A stretch of DNA of 64,000 nt. Source: Clostridia bacterium (lineage in GTDB: Bacteria; Bacillota; Clostridia; RGIG6154). Shown here in pieces: positions 27,919-36,263 of the stretch. Below the pieces are notes generated by a model. The model made no database searches, was not told the origin of the DNA, and worked only from the letters and a program-made list of their open reading frames with translations. Each line of letters starts with the position of its first letter. Position 1 is the first letter of the stretch. Made by a program: the position numbers and the translations under genes. The stretch spans positions 226,634 through 290,633 of the forward strand of contig JAFQRW010000011.1 in the NCBI GenBank assembly GCA_017409875.1, given 5' to 3'.

Positions 27919-29964
27919 TTAATTCAAAATATTTGCATTATTCTCACTATTTGCCATTTTTTCTACCATATACTTCATTATTTGCTTTTCAGTGCTTGTA
28001 GGAACGAGAATCTTTGCATTAATTTCCTCAACTGCTTGCTTTGCATAATACAAAAGTTTTAAATCATCTTCACCAACAGGAAGGCTAATTGATGGCAATC
28101 CATGCTGACGTGTACCTAAAAAATCTCCCGGCCCACGTTGCTTCAAGTCCTGTTCGCTTATGTAAAATCCATCATTTGAGCTTTCAATAACCTTCAGTCT
28201 TTTTACAGTATCTTCATTTGAGGTTTTTGCTATCATAATACAATAAGACTGTTTTTCTCCTCTGCCTACTCTTCCTCTCAACTGATGAAGTTGGGACAAT
28301 CCAAACCTTTCGGCATTTTCAACTATCATTAAAGTTGCATTTTTGACGTCAACACCAACCTCGATAACTGTTGTTGCTACCAATACGTCAATTCTCTTGT
28401 CTTTAAAGCTGTCCATTACTGAGCTTTTTTCTTCATCTTTCATCTTTCCATGTAAAACTCCAATTTTTAAATGCGGAATTTTACTTTTAAGCTCCTCAGC
28501 AAATCCGACTGCATTTTTAAGGTCTGAATTTTCATTTTCTTCAACTAAAGGACAGACGATATATGCTTGTCCACCCGAAGAAATTTCTTTTTCCAAAAAC
28601 GTATATACCCTCTGTCTGTAGCTTTCACTTACTAAATATGTTTTTACAGGCATTCTTCCCTTTGGCATAACATCAATTACAGATACATTAAGGTCGTTAA
28701 ACATAATTAATGATAACGTCCTTGGAATAGGAGTTGCAGTCATCACAAGCAAGTGTGGATTTAAACCTTTATTTATTAGTTTTTGACGCTGACGCACACC
28801 AAATCTATGTTGTTCATCAATAACGACAAGCCCAAGATTTTCTAATTCAACATTATCTTCTAAAACAGCATGTGTTCCAATCAATATATCAACTTTTTTA
28901 TCAGAAATTTCTTTTAGAATATCATTTTTTTCTTTTCTTGTACATGACGATGTTAAAAGCCTGATATTGCATTCAGGCATGTAAGATACAAAGTTACTAT
29001 AATGCTGCTTTGCAAGAATTTCGGTTGGTGCTATTATTGCACTTAAAAGTCCATTTTGATTGCAGATTTTTGTTGCAACTGCAGCTACAATGGTTTTACC
29101 TGAGCCAACATCTCCTTGCAAAAGTCTGTTCATTTGCTTGCCTGATACAAAATCGCTTTTAATCTCCGAAACCACTTTTTTTTGAGCATCGGTAAGCTTA
29201 AAAGGTAGTTTTTCTTCAAAAAAATCCGTTTGAAGGTTTTTAAAAATTATGCCGTCTTGCTTTCCGCTTTTTCGGATTCTTGACAGCATCACCTGAAAAT
29301 AAAAGAATTCCTCAAAAGCAAATCTGCGTCTTGCAGCACTTGCCTCGTGCTCATTTTCCGGAAAATGAATTTTATACACAGACTCATTTATATCAGGAAT
29401 TTTAAACTTTTCCTGAACACATTTTGGTAAAATATCAGGAATAAGTTTTTTTGCATATTCAATTCCGCTTGCCATTATATTATAAAAAGTTTTTTGAGAA
29501 ATTTTAGACAACAAAGGATATACAGGCACAATTTTACCTGTATATCCCTTATTGTTATCAGAAGGCTCAAAAATCGGACAAGACAGTTCGAGTCTTCCTT
29601 TAGATTTCTTTACTCTTCCATAAAAATTGTACTCACGATCTTTAATTAGCTGCTTTTCAACAAAACGTTGATTATACCAAACAACCATTATTTCGCCAGT
29701 TTCGTCATATATAATACAATTTGAAATAGTGAGCTTATTTTTTACTCTAACGCTTCTGACAACAGTCTTTAAGCAAGCTTTAATACAAACCTCGTCGCCC
29801 TCTGCCACATTTTCGATGTCACAAAATATTCTTCTGTCTTCATACCCGGACGGAAGAAAATAAATCAGGTCATACAAACTTTTAATCCCAAGACTATTTA
29901 AAAGCTCACATCTTTTTTGCCCAACACCATTTAAAACAGTAAGAGGTGTGTTAAAAATATTCAT
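27919..29964 (-). CDS. recG: ATP-dependent DNA helicase RecG
   Basis: 681 residues. The N-terminal wedge/OB domain (LTVLNGVGQKRCELLNSLG start) is followed by Walker A LLQGDVGSGKTIVA, DEQH box VIDEQHRFGV, motif III MTATPIPRTL, and C-terminal helicase motifs including HQLRGRVGRG. It remodels replication forks and branches Holliday junctions. It is directly downstream of the fakA-like gene (2-base gap), as in Bacillus where recG follows the yloV region. Confidence 0.97.
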   Translation of the reverse strand: MNIFNTPLTVLNGVGQKRCELLNSLGIKSLYDLIYFLPSGYEDRRIFCDIENVAEGDEVCIKACLKTVVRSVRVKNKLTISNCIIYDETGEIMVVWYNQRFVEKQLIKDREYNFYGRVKKSKGRLELSCPIFEPSDNNKGYTGKIVPVYPLLSKISQKTFYNIMASGIEYAKKLIPDILPKCVQEKFKIPDINESVYKIHFPENEHEASAARRRFAFEEFFYFQVMLSRIRKSGKQDGIIFKNLQTDFFEEKLPFKLTDAQKKVVSEIKSDFVSGKQMNRLLQGDVGSGKTIVAAVATKICNQNGLLSAIIAPTEILAKQHYSNFVSYMPECNIRLLTSSCTRKEKNDILKEISDKKVDILIGTHAVLEDNVELENLGLVVIDEQHRFGVRQRQKLINKGLNPHLLVMTATPIPRTLSLIMFNDLNVSVIDVMPKGRMPVKTYLVSESYRQRVYTFLEKEISSGGQAYIVCPLVEENENSDLKNAVGFAEELKSKIPHLKIGVLHGKMKDEEKSSVMDSFKDKRIDVLVATTVIEVGVDVKNATLMIVENAERFGLSQLHQLRGRVGRGEKQSYCIMIAKTSNEDTVKRLKVIESSNDGFYISEQDLKQRGPGDFLGTRQHGLPSISLPVGEDDLKLLYYAKQAVEEINAKILVPTSTEKQIMKYMVEKMANSENNANILN

Positions 29965-29966
29965 AA

Positions 29967-31583
29967 TTACTCCGCGGAAATGTAGTAATAATAAAGCGGT
30001 TGACCACCGTTGTAAACCGTAAAATCAATATCACTGCTTGCATATTTTTCTTCTAAAGCTGCAACAAGTGTATCGGCATCCTGTTCAGAAACTTCTTCAC
30101 CTCTGTATAGAGAAACAGATGTAACATCATCGTCTACCATTAAATCAACAACTTCAAGAGTAGTTTTAAAAACATCTTTTGAAGCTGTGCATATTTTACC
30201 TTCCAAAAGCCCCATTATATCATCTTTTTCTACATGAAGATCATCAATATCGCAATCACGTGCAGCAAATGTAACTGAGCCTGATTTAATGCTTTGTGCA
30301 GCACTGAGCATTGCATCGGCATTTTCTTGTGCATCAACATCTTCATCAAACGCAAGCAGAGCAGAAATGCCCTGAACAATAGTCTTGGTGGGCACAACAA
30401 TTACGTTTTTCTCAGAAATATTCTTTGCTTGCTCGGCAGCTAAAATAATGTTTTTGTTGTTTGGGAAAACATATATATTTCCTGCGTTAAGACAGTCAAT
30501 TTCTTTAACAAAATCTTCAGTAGAGGGATTCATAGTCTGCCCTCCCTGAATGATAGAATTACAGCCAAGTTCCTCAAAAACCTGAACTATTCCCTCACCG
30601 GTTGCAACTGTTATAAAAGCATTTTCGACATATTCTTTTGGTTCTTCTTTTACCATAGCACGGCTCTGCTCTTTAAGATTATCGATTTTGATGTCAACAA
30701 TTTCACCAAGTTTCAAACTCTCTTCAAGAACTATACCGGGATTATTTGAATGCACATGAACTTTAATAATATCACTATCGTCAATTACAATAACACAATC
30801 ACCAATGTACTCAAGTTTTTTGCGAAGTTTTTTCCATGGTGCTTTAAGCTCATCTTTTTTAATAATCAGCTCAGTGCAATATCCAAACTTTATATCCTCA
30901 AGTGGGACATATTTATCCTCTGTAACAAATTCAACTTTTTCTTCTTGAGTTCCTACCACAACACCATTTTTTAGGAAGTATAATGCTCCTTCTAAAAGTG
31001 TCATCAAGCCTTTTCCGCCAGCATCAACAACATTTGCCTGTTTAAGAGCAGGTAACATTTCAGTAGTAGAATCAAGAGATTTATTGCCAACCACAACAAC
31101 AGTTTCCAAAAATTCCACTAAATCAGTGTTTTCTTCAAAAGTATAGTCTTCAATTCCTTCGCAAATCTGCCTTGCAACTGTTAAAACAGTGCCTTCCTGT
31201 GGCTTCATAACAGCACGATATGCAGTTTCTTTTGCTGAATTAAGTGCCAATTTGATGCTGTCACCATCTGCGACATCCAACCCTTTTAAACCTTTTGAAA
31301 AGCCTCTGAAAATCTGTGATAATATAACACCAGAATTACCTCTGGCACCTCTTAATGAAGCGTTAGCAGCAATTTCAGCGATAGCAGATACAGTATCTTC
31401 ATCACTGTTTTCTAATGCAGTTTTTACCGCATTTACCGTTAAAGACATATTAGTCCCCGTATCTCCATCAGGAACAGGAAATACGTTAAGATCATCTACC
31501 ATCACTTTTTTATTTGAAAGATTATTTGCAGCTGAAATAATCATCTGTTTTAAAGTTATTCCGTCAATAGTAGCAAATGACAA
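29967..31583 (-). CDS. fakA: DAK2-domain protein, YloV/FakA family (fatty acid kinase-like)
   Basis: 538 residues from the TTG at 31583. GGAGGTG stands seven bases upstream, and the in-frame ATGs further up overlap that site. The DAK2 nucleotide-binding domain shows LNVFPVPDGDTGTNMSLTV and LRGARGNSGVILSQI. A middle domain and a C-terminal EDD/FakB-interacting domain follow. Family members phosphorylate fatty acids bound to FakB/DegV proteins. No fakB is in this window. It is preceded by the Asp23 gene, matching the Bacillus yloU-yloV order. Confidence 0.9.
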   Translation of the reverse strand: MSFATIDGITLKQMIISAANNLSNKKVMVDDLNVFPVPDGDTGTNMSLTVNAVKTALENSDEDTVSAIAEIAANASLRGARGNSGVILSQIFRGFSKGLKGLDVADGDSIKLALNSAKETAYRAVMKPQEGTVLTVARQICEGIEDYTFEENTDLVEFLETVVVVGNKSLDSTTEMLPALKQANVVDAGGKGLMTLLEGALYFLKNGVVVGTQEEKVEFVTEDKYVPLEDIKFGYCTELIIKKDELKAPWKKLRKKLEYIGDCVIVIDDSDIIKVHVHSNNPGIVLEESLKLGEIVDIKIDNLKEQSRAMVKEEPKEYVENAFITVATGEGIVQVFEELGCNSIIQGGQTMNPSTEDFVKEIDCLNAGNIYVFPNNKNIILAAEQAKNISEKNVIVVPTKTIVQGISALLAFDEDVDAQENADAMLSAAQSIKSGSVTFAARDCDIDDLHVEKDDIMGLLEGKICTASKDVFKTTLEVVDLMVDDDVTSVSLYRGEEVSEQDADTLVAALEEKYASSDIDFTVYNGGQPLYYYYISAE

Positions 31584-31599
31584 AGCGTTCACCTCCATA

Positions 31600-31959
31600 T
31601 TAATCATTAGAAACTCTTACGCTTTCAACTTGAACTACAACTTTATCAACAGAAAATCCGGTCATAGATTCAACAGCATATTTTACAGCGTCAACAATAT
31701 TGTTACTTATGGCGTTAAGATTAACACCATATTCAGCAATAATGTGAAGTTGTAAACAAATTGAATTTCCTGAAGATGTAACCTTAACCCCCTTATTTGC
31801 TGAATCTTTTTTAAGAATAGATGCAAGCTCATCGGCTTTTGATTTAAACGCCATACCGACAACACCAACACATTTTGTAGCTTCGGCAGCTGCAATTTTT
31901 CCAATTACTTCGTCAGAAATGACAATATTACCATATACATTTTCAGTTTTTACAGCCAT
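31600..31959 (-). CDS. Asp23/Gls24 family envelope protein (YloU-like)
   Basis: 119 residues from the ATG at 31959, with AAGGATGA upstream. The Asp23 domain is visible as GNIVISDEVIGKIAAAEATK, CVGVVGMAF and VNLNAISNNIVDAVKYAVE. There is no signal peptide. Asp23 proteins sit at the cytoplasmic face of the membrane and respond to envelope stress. It precedes the fakA-like gene by 16 bases. Confidence 0.92.
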   Translation of the reverse strand: MAVKTENVYGNIVISDEVIGKIAAAEATKCVGVVGMAFKSKADELASILKKDSANKGVKVTSSGNSICLQLHIIAEYGVNLNAISNNIVDAVKYAVESMTGFSVDKVVVQVESVRVSND

Positions 31960-31983
31960 GTTTATCATCCTTTCGTAAACAAA

Positions 31984-32862
31984 TTAAAGAATCTTTATTT
32001 CAGGCTCAATATTTACAGCAAATTTTTCAAATACTTCTTTTTGACACAAACTTATTAGTTGTTTAACATCATTTGCAGTAGCATTACCTGAATTAATAAT
32101 AAAACCACTATGTTTTTCGGAAACCTTAGCTCCCCCAACCGAAGCTCCTTTAAGTCCACAATCATCAATGAGCTTTGCCGCAAAATAACCTTCAGGTCTT
32201 TTAAAAGTACTTCCGGCACTTGGGTAGTTCAAAGGTTGTTTATCACTACGTCTTTTGTTAAGCTCTTTCATCTTAAGCGATATGTCATCTTTAATGCCGG
32301 ATTCAAGTTCAATAACTGATGACAAAACCACATAATCTTTATCAGAAAAAAAGCTATGCCTATAACCAAATTTATGCTCATTACCGCTAATCTCATAAAC
32401 ATTTCCCATTCGATCACAAAAGAGAGTAGTTTTTACAACTTGCGATAACTCTCCGTCATAGGCTCCTGCATTCATCACGATTCCGCCGCCAATAGTCCCA
32501 GGAATTCCAGAGGCAAACTCAAAACCTGCGAGCGAATTTTCTAAAGCAACAGATGCAATTTTAGCAAGAGTTGCGCCACACTCTGCGCAAATTTTGTTTT
32601 TGTCACAATTAACCGAGTTGATTTTTGATGTTTTTATAACAAAATAGTCAATCCCTTCGTCGGGTGCTAAAATGTTTGACCCATTTCCTATAACAAGAAA
32701 TCTTTCATTCTTAAGGCACTTTATTACCTCTACTAATTCATTGACAGATGTAGGGGTGATAACAGTTTTTGCATTTCCGCCAATTTTAAACGTAGTATGA
32801 TTTTTCATAGGTTCATTTTCAAAAATGCAATCTTTTGAACAAATTTTATAGAGATTTTCTAT
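31984..32862 (-). CDS. murB: UDP-N-acetylenolpyruvoylglucosamine reductase MurB
   Basis: 292 residues if translation starts at the ATA codon at 32860-32862; 274 if it starts at the ATG at 32808. The FAD domain shows HTTFKIGGNAKTVITP, LVIGNGSNILAPDEG and ASGIPGTIGGGIVMNAGAYD; YPSAGSTFKRPEGYFA and GFIINSGNATANDV follow. It reduces UDP-GlcNAc-enolpyruvate to UDP-MurNAc. The ATG at 32808 lacks a Shine-Dalgarno and would drop the usual residues before HTTFKIGG. AGGAGGG stands seven bases before the in-frame ATA, and the codons between are open and family-like. The C-terminus is complete. Confidence 0.93.
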   Translation of the reverse strand: MENLYKICSKDCIFENEPMKNHTTFKIGGNAKTVITPTSVNELVEVIKCLKNERFLVIGNGSNILAPDEGIDYFVIKTSKINSVNCDKNKICAECGATLAKIASVALENSLAGFEFASGIPGTIGGGIVMNAGAYDGELSQVVKTTLFCDRMGNVYEISGNEHKFGYRHSFFSDKDYVVLSSVIELESGIKDDISLKMKELNKRRSDKQPLNYPSAGSTFKRPEGYFAAKLIDDCGLKGASVGGAKVSEKHSGFIINSGNATANDVKQLISLCQKEVFEKFAVNIEPEIKIL

Positions 32863-32887
32863 ATCAAACCCTCCTATTTAAAATCAT

Positions 32888-33841
32888 TTATTCCTTTAAA
32901 AGAGCAGCTCCGATAATACCCGCATCATTTCCAAGTAATGCTTTTTCAATTCTTCCATCCTCAAACAACGGACTATCAGTGCCATCATATTTTTCTTTTA
33001 AAGCCGCTTTTCTTAATGGCTCGAGAAGATATTCTCCTTCATTAGAAACCCCTCCACCAATTACAAGTACCTCGGGTTGGAAAATTGTTATAAGGTTTGC
33101 AACTCCACAAGTCAGATATTTTATATACTTATCCACAACCTTTTGTGCAGTTTCATCTCCTTGTTTTGCTGCATCAAATGCAGTTCTTCCGCTAAATTTT
33201 CCTTCTTTTTCAGCTAATTCCCACATAAGCGAATTTTTGTTGTTTTCAGCGTATTCTCTGGTCATTTTAATCAGTGCTGTAGCAGAAGCATATGCCTCCC
33301 AGCAACCTTTTCTGCCGCACCCACACTGCCTGCCATCAATTTCTATAACCATATGTCCAAGTTCACCGCCAAAACAATTAAAGCCGCTATAGAGACTACC
33401 ATTAACAACAATTCCGCCACCTACTCCAGTGCCTAACGTAATCATGATAGAATCTTTTGTTCCTTTTGCTGCGCCCGCAACAGCCTCTGCCCAAGCCGCA
33501 CAGTTTGCATCATTATCAAGATAAATTGGTTTATCTATATATTTGTGTAATTCCTTACGAATATCATATCCGCGGAATGGCAGATTAGCGCCTGCAATTA
33601 AAACGCCTAATTTCTTTTCAACAAAGCAAGGACAAGCTGCACCCAAAGATGTAATATCATCCATGGAAAGACCAGCCTCTTTTACTACTTCCATAGAAAC
33701 AGAAGCCATATCTTTAACAATTTCTTCAGGAGTTCTGTGTGCTAAAGTAGGTATGCTTTTTTTGCAAATAATTTTGCCTTCTTCATTTACAACACCGACT
33801 GCAATATTTGTTCCACCAAGGTCGATACCAATATAATACAT
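32888..33841 (-). CDS. ROK-family glucokinase
   Basis: 317 residues. It has the ATP motif MYYIGIDLGGTNIAVGVV, substrate segment LDNDANCAAWAEAV, GTGVGGGIVVNG, and the ROK zinc motif CGCGRKGCWEAYAS. The pattern is typical of Firmicutes ROK glucokinases (GlcK). Glucose is the likely substrate, but N-acetylmannosamine or another hexose cannot be excluded. It lies between hprK and murB, a conserved Clostridial neighbourhood. Confidence 0.88.
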   Translation of the reverse strand: MYYIGIDLGGTNIAVGVVNEEGKIICKKSIPTLAHRTPEEIVKDMASVSMEVVKEAGLSMDDITSLGAACPCFVEKKLGVLIAGANLPFRGYDIRKELHKYIDKPIYLDNDANCAAWAEAVAGAAKGTKDSIMITLGTGVGGGIVVNGSLYSGFNCFGGELGHMVIEIDGRQCGCGRKGCWEAYASATALIKMTREYAENNKNSLMWELAEKEGKFSGRTAFDAAKQGDETAQKVVDKYIKYLTCGVANLITIFQPEVLVIGGGVSNEGEYLLEPLRKAALKEKYDGTDSPLFEDGRIEKALLGNDAGIIGAALLKE

Positions 33842-33869
33842 AATTTATTCTCTCCTGCCTCAAAAAATG

Positions 33870-34823
33870 TTAGTTTAAGCTTTCGTTTTGTCTTCTTTCC
33901 ATATCATCTGTCAAACGCTTATTAAGCTCTTCAGCGGCATTGTATCCCATTCTCTTTTGACGATTATTCATAGCCGCAACCTCAATAATAATTGCAAGAT
34001 TTCTTCCGGGCCTTACTGGAATTGTAAGTGCAGGCAAATTAATGCCCAAAATTTCAATAGTTTCATTATCAAGGCCAAGCCTGTCATACTTTTTATGTTG
34101 TTGCCATTGTTCAAGATTAATAACCATATCAATTTTTTCAGTGTCTTTAACAGCACCCATACCAAAAATATTCTTAACATCAACAATGCCAATACCACGA
34201 AGTTCAATAAAGTGTTTAATTATATCAGGTGCACTACCTACTAAAGTTATTTCAGACACTTTTTTAATTTCAACAGCATCATCAGCAACAAGGCGGTGCC
34301 CACGTTTAACGAGTTCGATAGCAGTTTCGCTTTTTCCCACACCACTTTCACCAAGGATTAATATTCCTTCTCCATAAACTTCAACTAAAACACCGTGTCT
34401 TGTGATTCTTTCTCCAAGTTCAACGTTAAGCATTGCAATTAATGCACTCATAAATCTTGAAGTTGATTCTTCAGTACGAAGAATAGGAATCTTTCTTTCT
34501 ATAGAAGACCTGATCATCTGTTCAGACGGCTGAAGTGATCGTGTAATTACAAGTGCAGGAATTCCGGCTGAAAATAATCTGTCGATTTTCTCAAATTCTT
34601 CTTCAGGCGACAACTTTTCAAGATATGTGCTTTCCATCTTTCCAAAGACCTGAATACGCGAAGCATCAAAATAATCAAAAAAGCCTGTTAAAGGAAGTCC
34701 AGGTCGATTAACATCCATGTTAGTAATTTTTATACTGTCAACAACTTCTTCACAAGTGACAATCTGAAGTCTTTGCTTATTAATTATTTTTCTTAAATCA
34801 ACCGAAAACAAGGGCATATCCAT
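33870..34823 (-). CDS. hprK: HPr kinase/phosphorylase
   Basis: 317 residues. It has a degenerate N-terminal domain, then the P-loop LILGESGVGKSETAIEL, RGHRLVADDAVEI, and the HprK signature IELRGIGIVDVKNIFGMGAV. It phosphorylates and dephosphorylates Ser46 of HPr and so controls carbon catabolite repression. It is first in the hprK-ROK-murB run and has a promoter upstream. Confidence 0.97.
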   Translation of the reverse strand: MDMPLFSVDLRKIINKQRLQIVTCEEVVDSIKITNMDVNRPGLPLTGFFDYFDASRIQVFGKMESTYLEKLSPEEEFEKIDRLFSAGIPALVITRSLQPSEQMIRSSIERKIPILRTEESTSRFMSALIAMLNVELGERITRHGVLVEVYGEGILILGESGVGKSETAIELVKRGHRLVADDAVEIKKVSEITLVGSAPDIIKHFIELRGIGIVDVKNIFGMGAVKDTEKIDMVINLEQWQQHKKYDRLGLDNETIEILGINLPALTIPVRPGRNLAIIIEVAAMNNRQKRMGYNAAEELNKRLTDDMERRQNESLN

Positions 34824-34908
34824 ATATAATCCTCTTTATATCGATAATATTTTGCACAAATAATTATTAACAATTCTACATTTTGTTAAAATTAATAAGT
34901 ACATATCA

Positions 34909-34937
34909 ATTATACCATAATTTCCTATAAAATACAA
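34909..34937 (-). promoter_or_regulatory. SigmaA promoter of hprK
   Basis: On the minus strand, TTGTAT (34932-34937), a 17-base spacer and TATAAT (34909-34914), about 85 bases before the ATG. Confidence 0.7.
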
Positions 34938-34966
34938 GCTTTCTGTATAAAAAACCATTTAAAGCA

Positions 34967-35410
34967 TTAAGACTTACTGCTGTCGTTTGATGTCTCATTC
35001 GTTTCAATTTCCACAAGGCCATCCGGTGTTTCAACCATATCATGATTCTTTAACAAAAATCTTCTGACAGCAAACAAAATTGTTATTGCAACAACCGTAA
35101 TAAGATTTTCCCACGATGCAACATGTCCGACAATAAGCTTTCTTGCAAGCGCAAATGCCAAAACCTCAATTACTGTTTCTGGAGTATGTTTACACAACAT
35201 TTTAATTAACTCTGCGCCAATAGCAAGGATTATTGCATCATCAAGTATTTTAACAAAAGCATCTACCGCACTGTTGAAAATTGATACATTTAATGTATCA
35301 ACAATCATACGCACAGCAAAAATTACAATACCAACACTTACTATAAGCGATATAAACAATTCAAACAAATAGCTAAGCTCAAACATTTTGTCTTGCAATT
35401 TTTTTCTCAT
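34967..35410 (-). CDS. PsiE-like membrane protein (phosphate-starvation-inducible family)
   Basis: 147 residues from the ATG at 35410, which has GGAGG upstream; a frame opening 24 bases earlier overlaps this site. Four membrane segments are predicted (about 15-38, 50-70, 75-95, 105-125). ALARKLIVGHVASWENLITV and FAVRRFLL match the PsiE-family C-terminal part. The C-terminal tail is short and polar, with several acidic residues. Function of the family is unknown. It has an unusually structured upstream region (see 35509-35643). Confidence 0.75.
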   Translation of the reverse strand: MRKKLQDKMFELSYLFELFISLIVSVGIVIFAVRMIVDTLNVSIFNSAVDAFVKILDDAIILAIGAELIKMLCKHTPETVIEVLAFALARKLIVGHVASWENLITVVAITILFAVRRFLLKNHDMVETPDGLVEIETNETSNDSSKS

Positions 35411-35508
35411 ATCAATTCCTCCAAACTTAAACATTGGTTCACTTTATAAGTGATTTTTATAGTATAATCTAATTATGTAACTAAGCACTATTTAGATGCC
35501 GCAAACAA

Positions 35509-35557
35509 TTTTACCAAGAGTAAAAATGCTTGCTTGAAAGGGCATTTTTGCGATGCC
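35509..35557 (-). promoter_or_regulatory. Chain of mutually exclusive hairpins upstream of the PsiE-like gene
   Basis: Three overlapping stems are readable. Hairpin A is 35541-35557 (GGCAT/ATGCC). Hairpin B is 35522-35549 (AAAAATGC/GCATTTTT, T-rich 3' arm on the minus strand). Hairpin C is 35509-35525 (TTTTAC/GTAAAA). A excludes B and B excludes C. This resembles an attenuator platform, but no known class is recognised. Confidence 0.5.
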
Positions 35558-35560
35558 GTC

Positions 35561-35643
35561 AATTGACATACGCAGTCGCAAGACTGCAACCGAGTTGTAA
35601 ACTCGCAGGACTTTTGTATAGCAAAAGTCCATATATGTCAATT
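35561..35643. repeat. Palindromic cloverleaf element with 10-bp terminal inverted repeats
   Basis: An 83-bp unit. The ends AATTGACATA (35561-35570) and TATGTCAATT (35634-35643) pair perfectly. Between them are three perfect hairpins: 35572-35587 (GCAGTC/GACTGC), 35591-35605 (CGAGTT/AACTCG) and 35608-35630 (GGACTTTTG/CAAAAGTCC). The result is a four-way junction on either strand. It could be a MITE-like mobile palindrome or a structured leader RNA. No known family is recognised. Confidence 0.65.
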
Positions 35644-35670
35644 ATAGCACATTATTTATAAAAAAACAAT

Positions 35671-35701
35671 AAAAAAAAGAAGTGCGACAAGCACACTTCT
35701 T
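35671..35701 (-). terminator. Intrinsic terminator of the 6S RNA
   Basis: On the minus strand, AGAAGTG and CACTTCT form the stem, followed by a run of Ts, about 15 bases after the 6S terminal helix. Confidence 0.85.
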
Positions 35702-35714
35702 AAATTACATTATA

Positions 35715-35905
35715 AACCCCGCCTGACCGTTTCCCCGACTATTTTAAACCTGAATCTTCAGGTGGGTTTCCTCTCATCTGCTTAATCGCTCCTCCAATGC
35801 TACTTTTGTAGGGAGGCCTGCAAGCCACAAACGAAGTAAGAATCCCTTAAAATGAGTGTTGGTTCAAAACACGGACAGGGACTAAACACGAATCAGGCAG
35901 GATAA
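35715..35905 (-). ncRNA. ssrS: 6S RNA
   Basis: About 190 nt on the minus strand. The ends pair as a terminal helix (CCTGCCTGA with TCAGGCGGG). Inside are the Firmicutes 6S-like segments TTTTGAACCAACACTCATTT and AAGGGATTC on the 5' side of the central bubble, and CACCTGAAGATTCAGGT on the 3' side. 6S RNA mimics an open promoter and sequesters sigmaA RNA polymerase. It lies directly downstream of the DUF1292 gene, and a terminator follows. I see no strong promoter of its own. Identification rests on pattern, not on a covariance search. Confidence 0.82.
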
Positions 35906-35913
35906 GAGGAAAA

Positions 35914-36180
35914 TTACTCTTCCCCTTCTTCCTCTTCGCAAAGCTCAGCATATCTATCGAGTACCATCTGAGCCTCATTGTCATCATCAACACCGACTAA
36001 AACCTCACAGTCAGCATCATCATTTTCAAATTTAAGTATAACAACTCCGCCTTCGGGATCTTCAACAGGAAGCAGAAGAACATAATACTCATCATTCATC
36101 TCAATGGTATCAATATGTTCAAATTCAACTTCTTTACCTTCATCGTCAGTTAAAACGATAATTCCATCTTTTTCAGGCAT
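35914..36180 (-). CDS. DUF1292 (YrzB-like) acidic protein
   Basis: 88 residues, highly acidic. The DUF1292 core is visible: DGIIVLTDDEGKEVEFEHID, EYYVLLLPVE and GGVVILKFE. It is a conserved small cytosolic protein of unknown function in Firmicutes, often near yrrK/ruvX and alaS. Here it has its own promoter and is followed at once by 6S RNA. Confidence 0.9.
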   Translation of the reverse strand: MPEKDGIIVLTDDEGKEVEFEHIDTIEMNDEYYVLLLPVEDPEGGVVILKFENDDADCEVLVGVDDDNEAQMVLDRYAELCEEEEGEE

Positions 36181-36210
36181 TATCCTACACCCTCTTTTCT
36201 TTCTAATATA

Positions 36211-36239
36211 ATTCTATAACAATTCTAAAACTATGTCAA
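36211..36239 (-). promoter_or_regulatory. SigmaA promoter of the DUF1292 gene (and possibly 6S RNA)
   Basis: On the minus strand, TTGACA (36234-36239), a 17-base spacer and TAGAAT (36211-36216), about 30 bases before the ATG at 36180. Confidence 0.75.
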
Positions 36240-36263
36240 TATTGTTTACAAGATTACCAAAAA

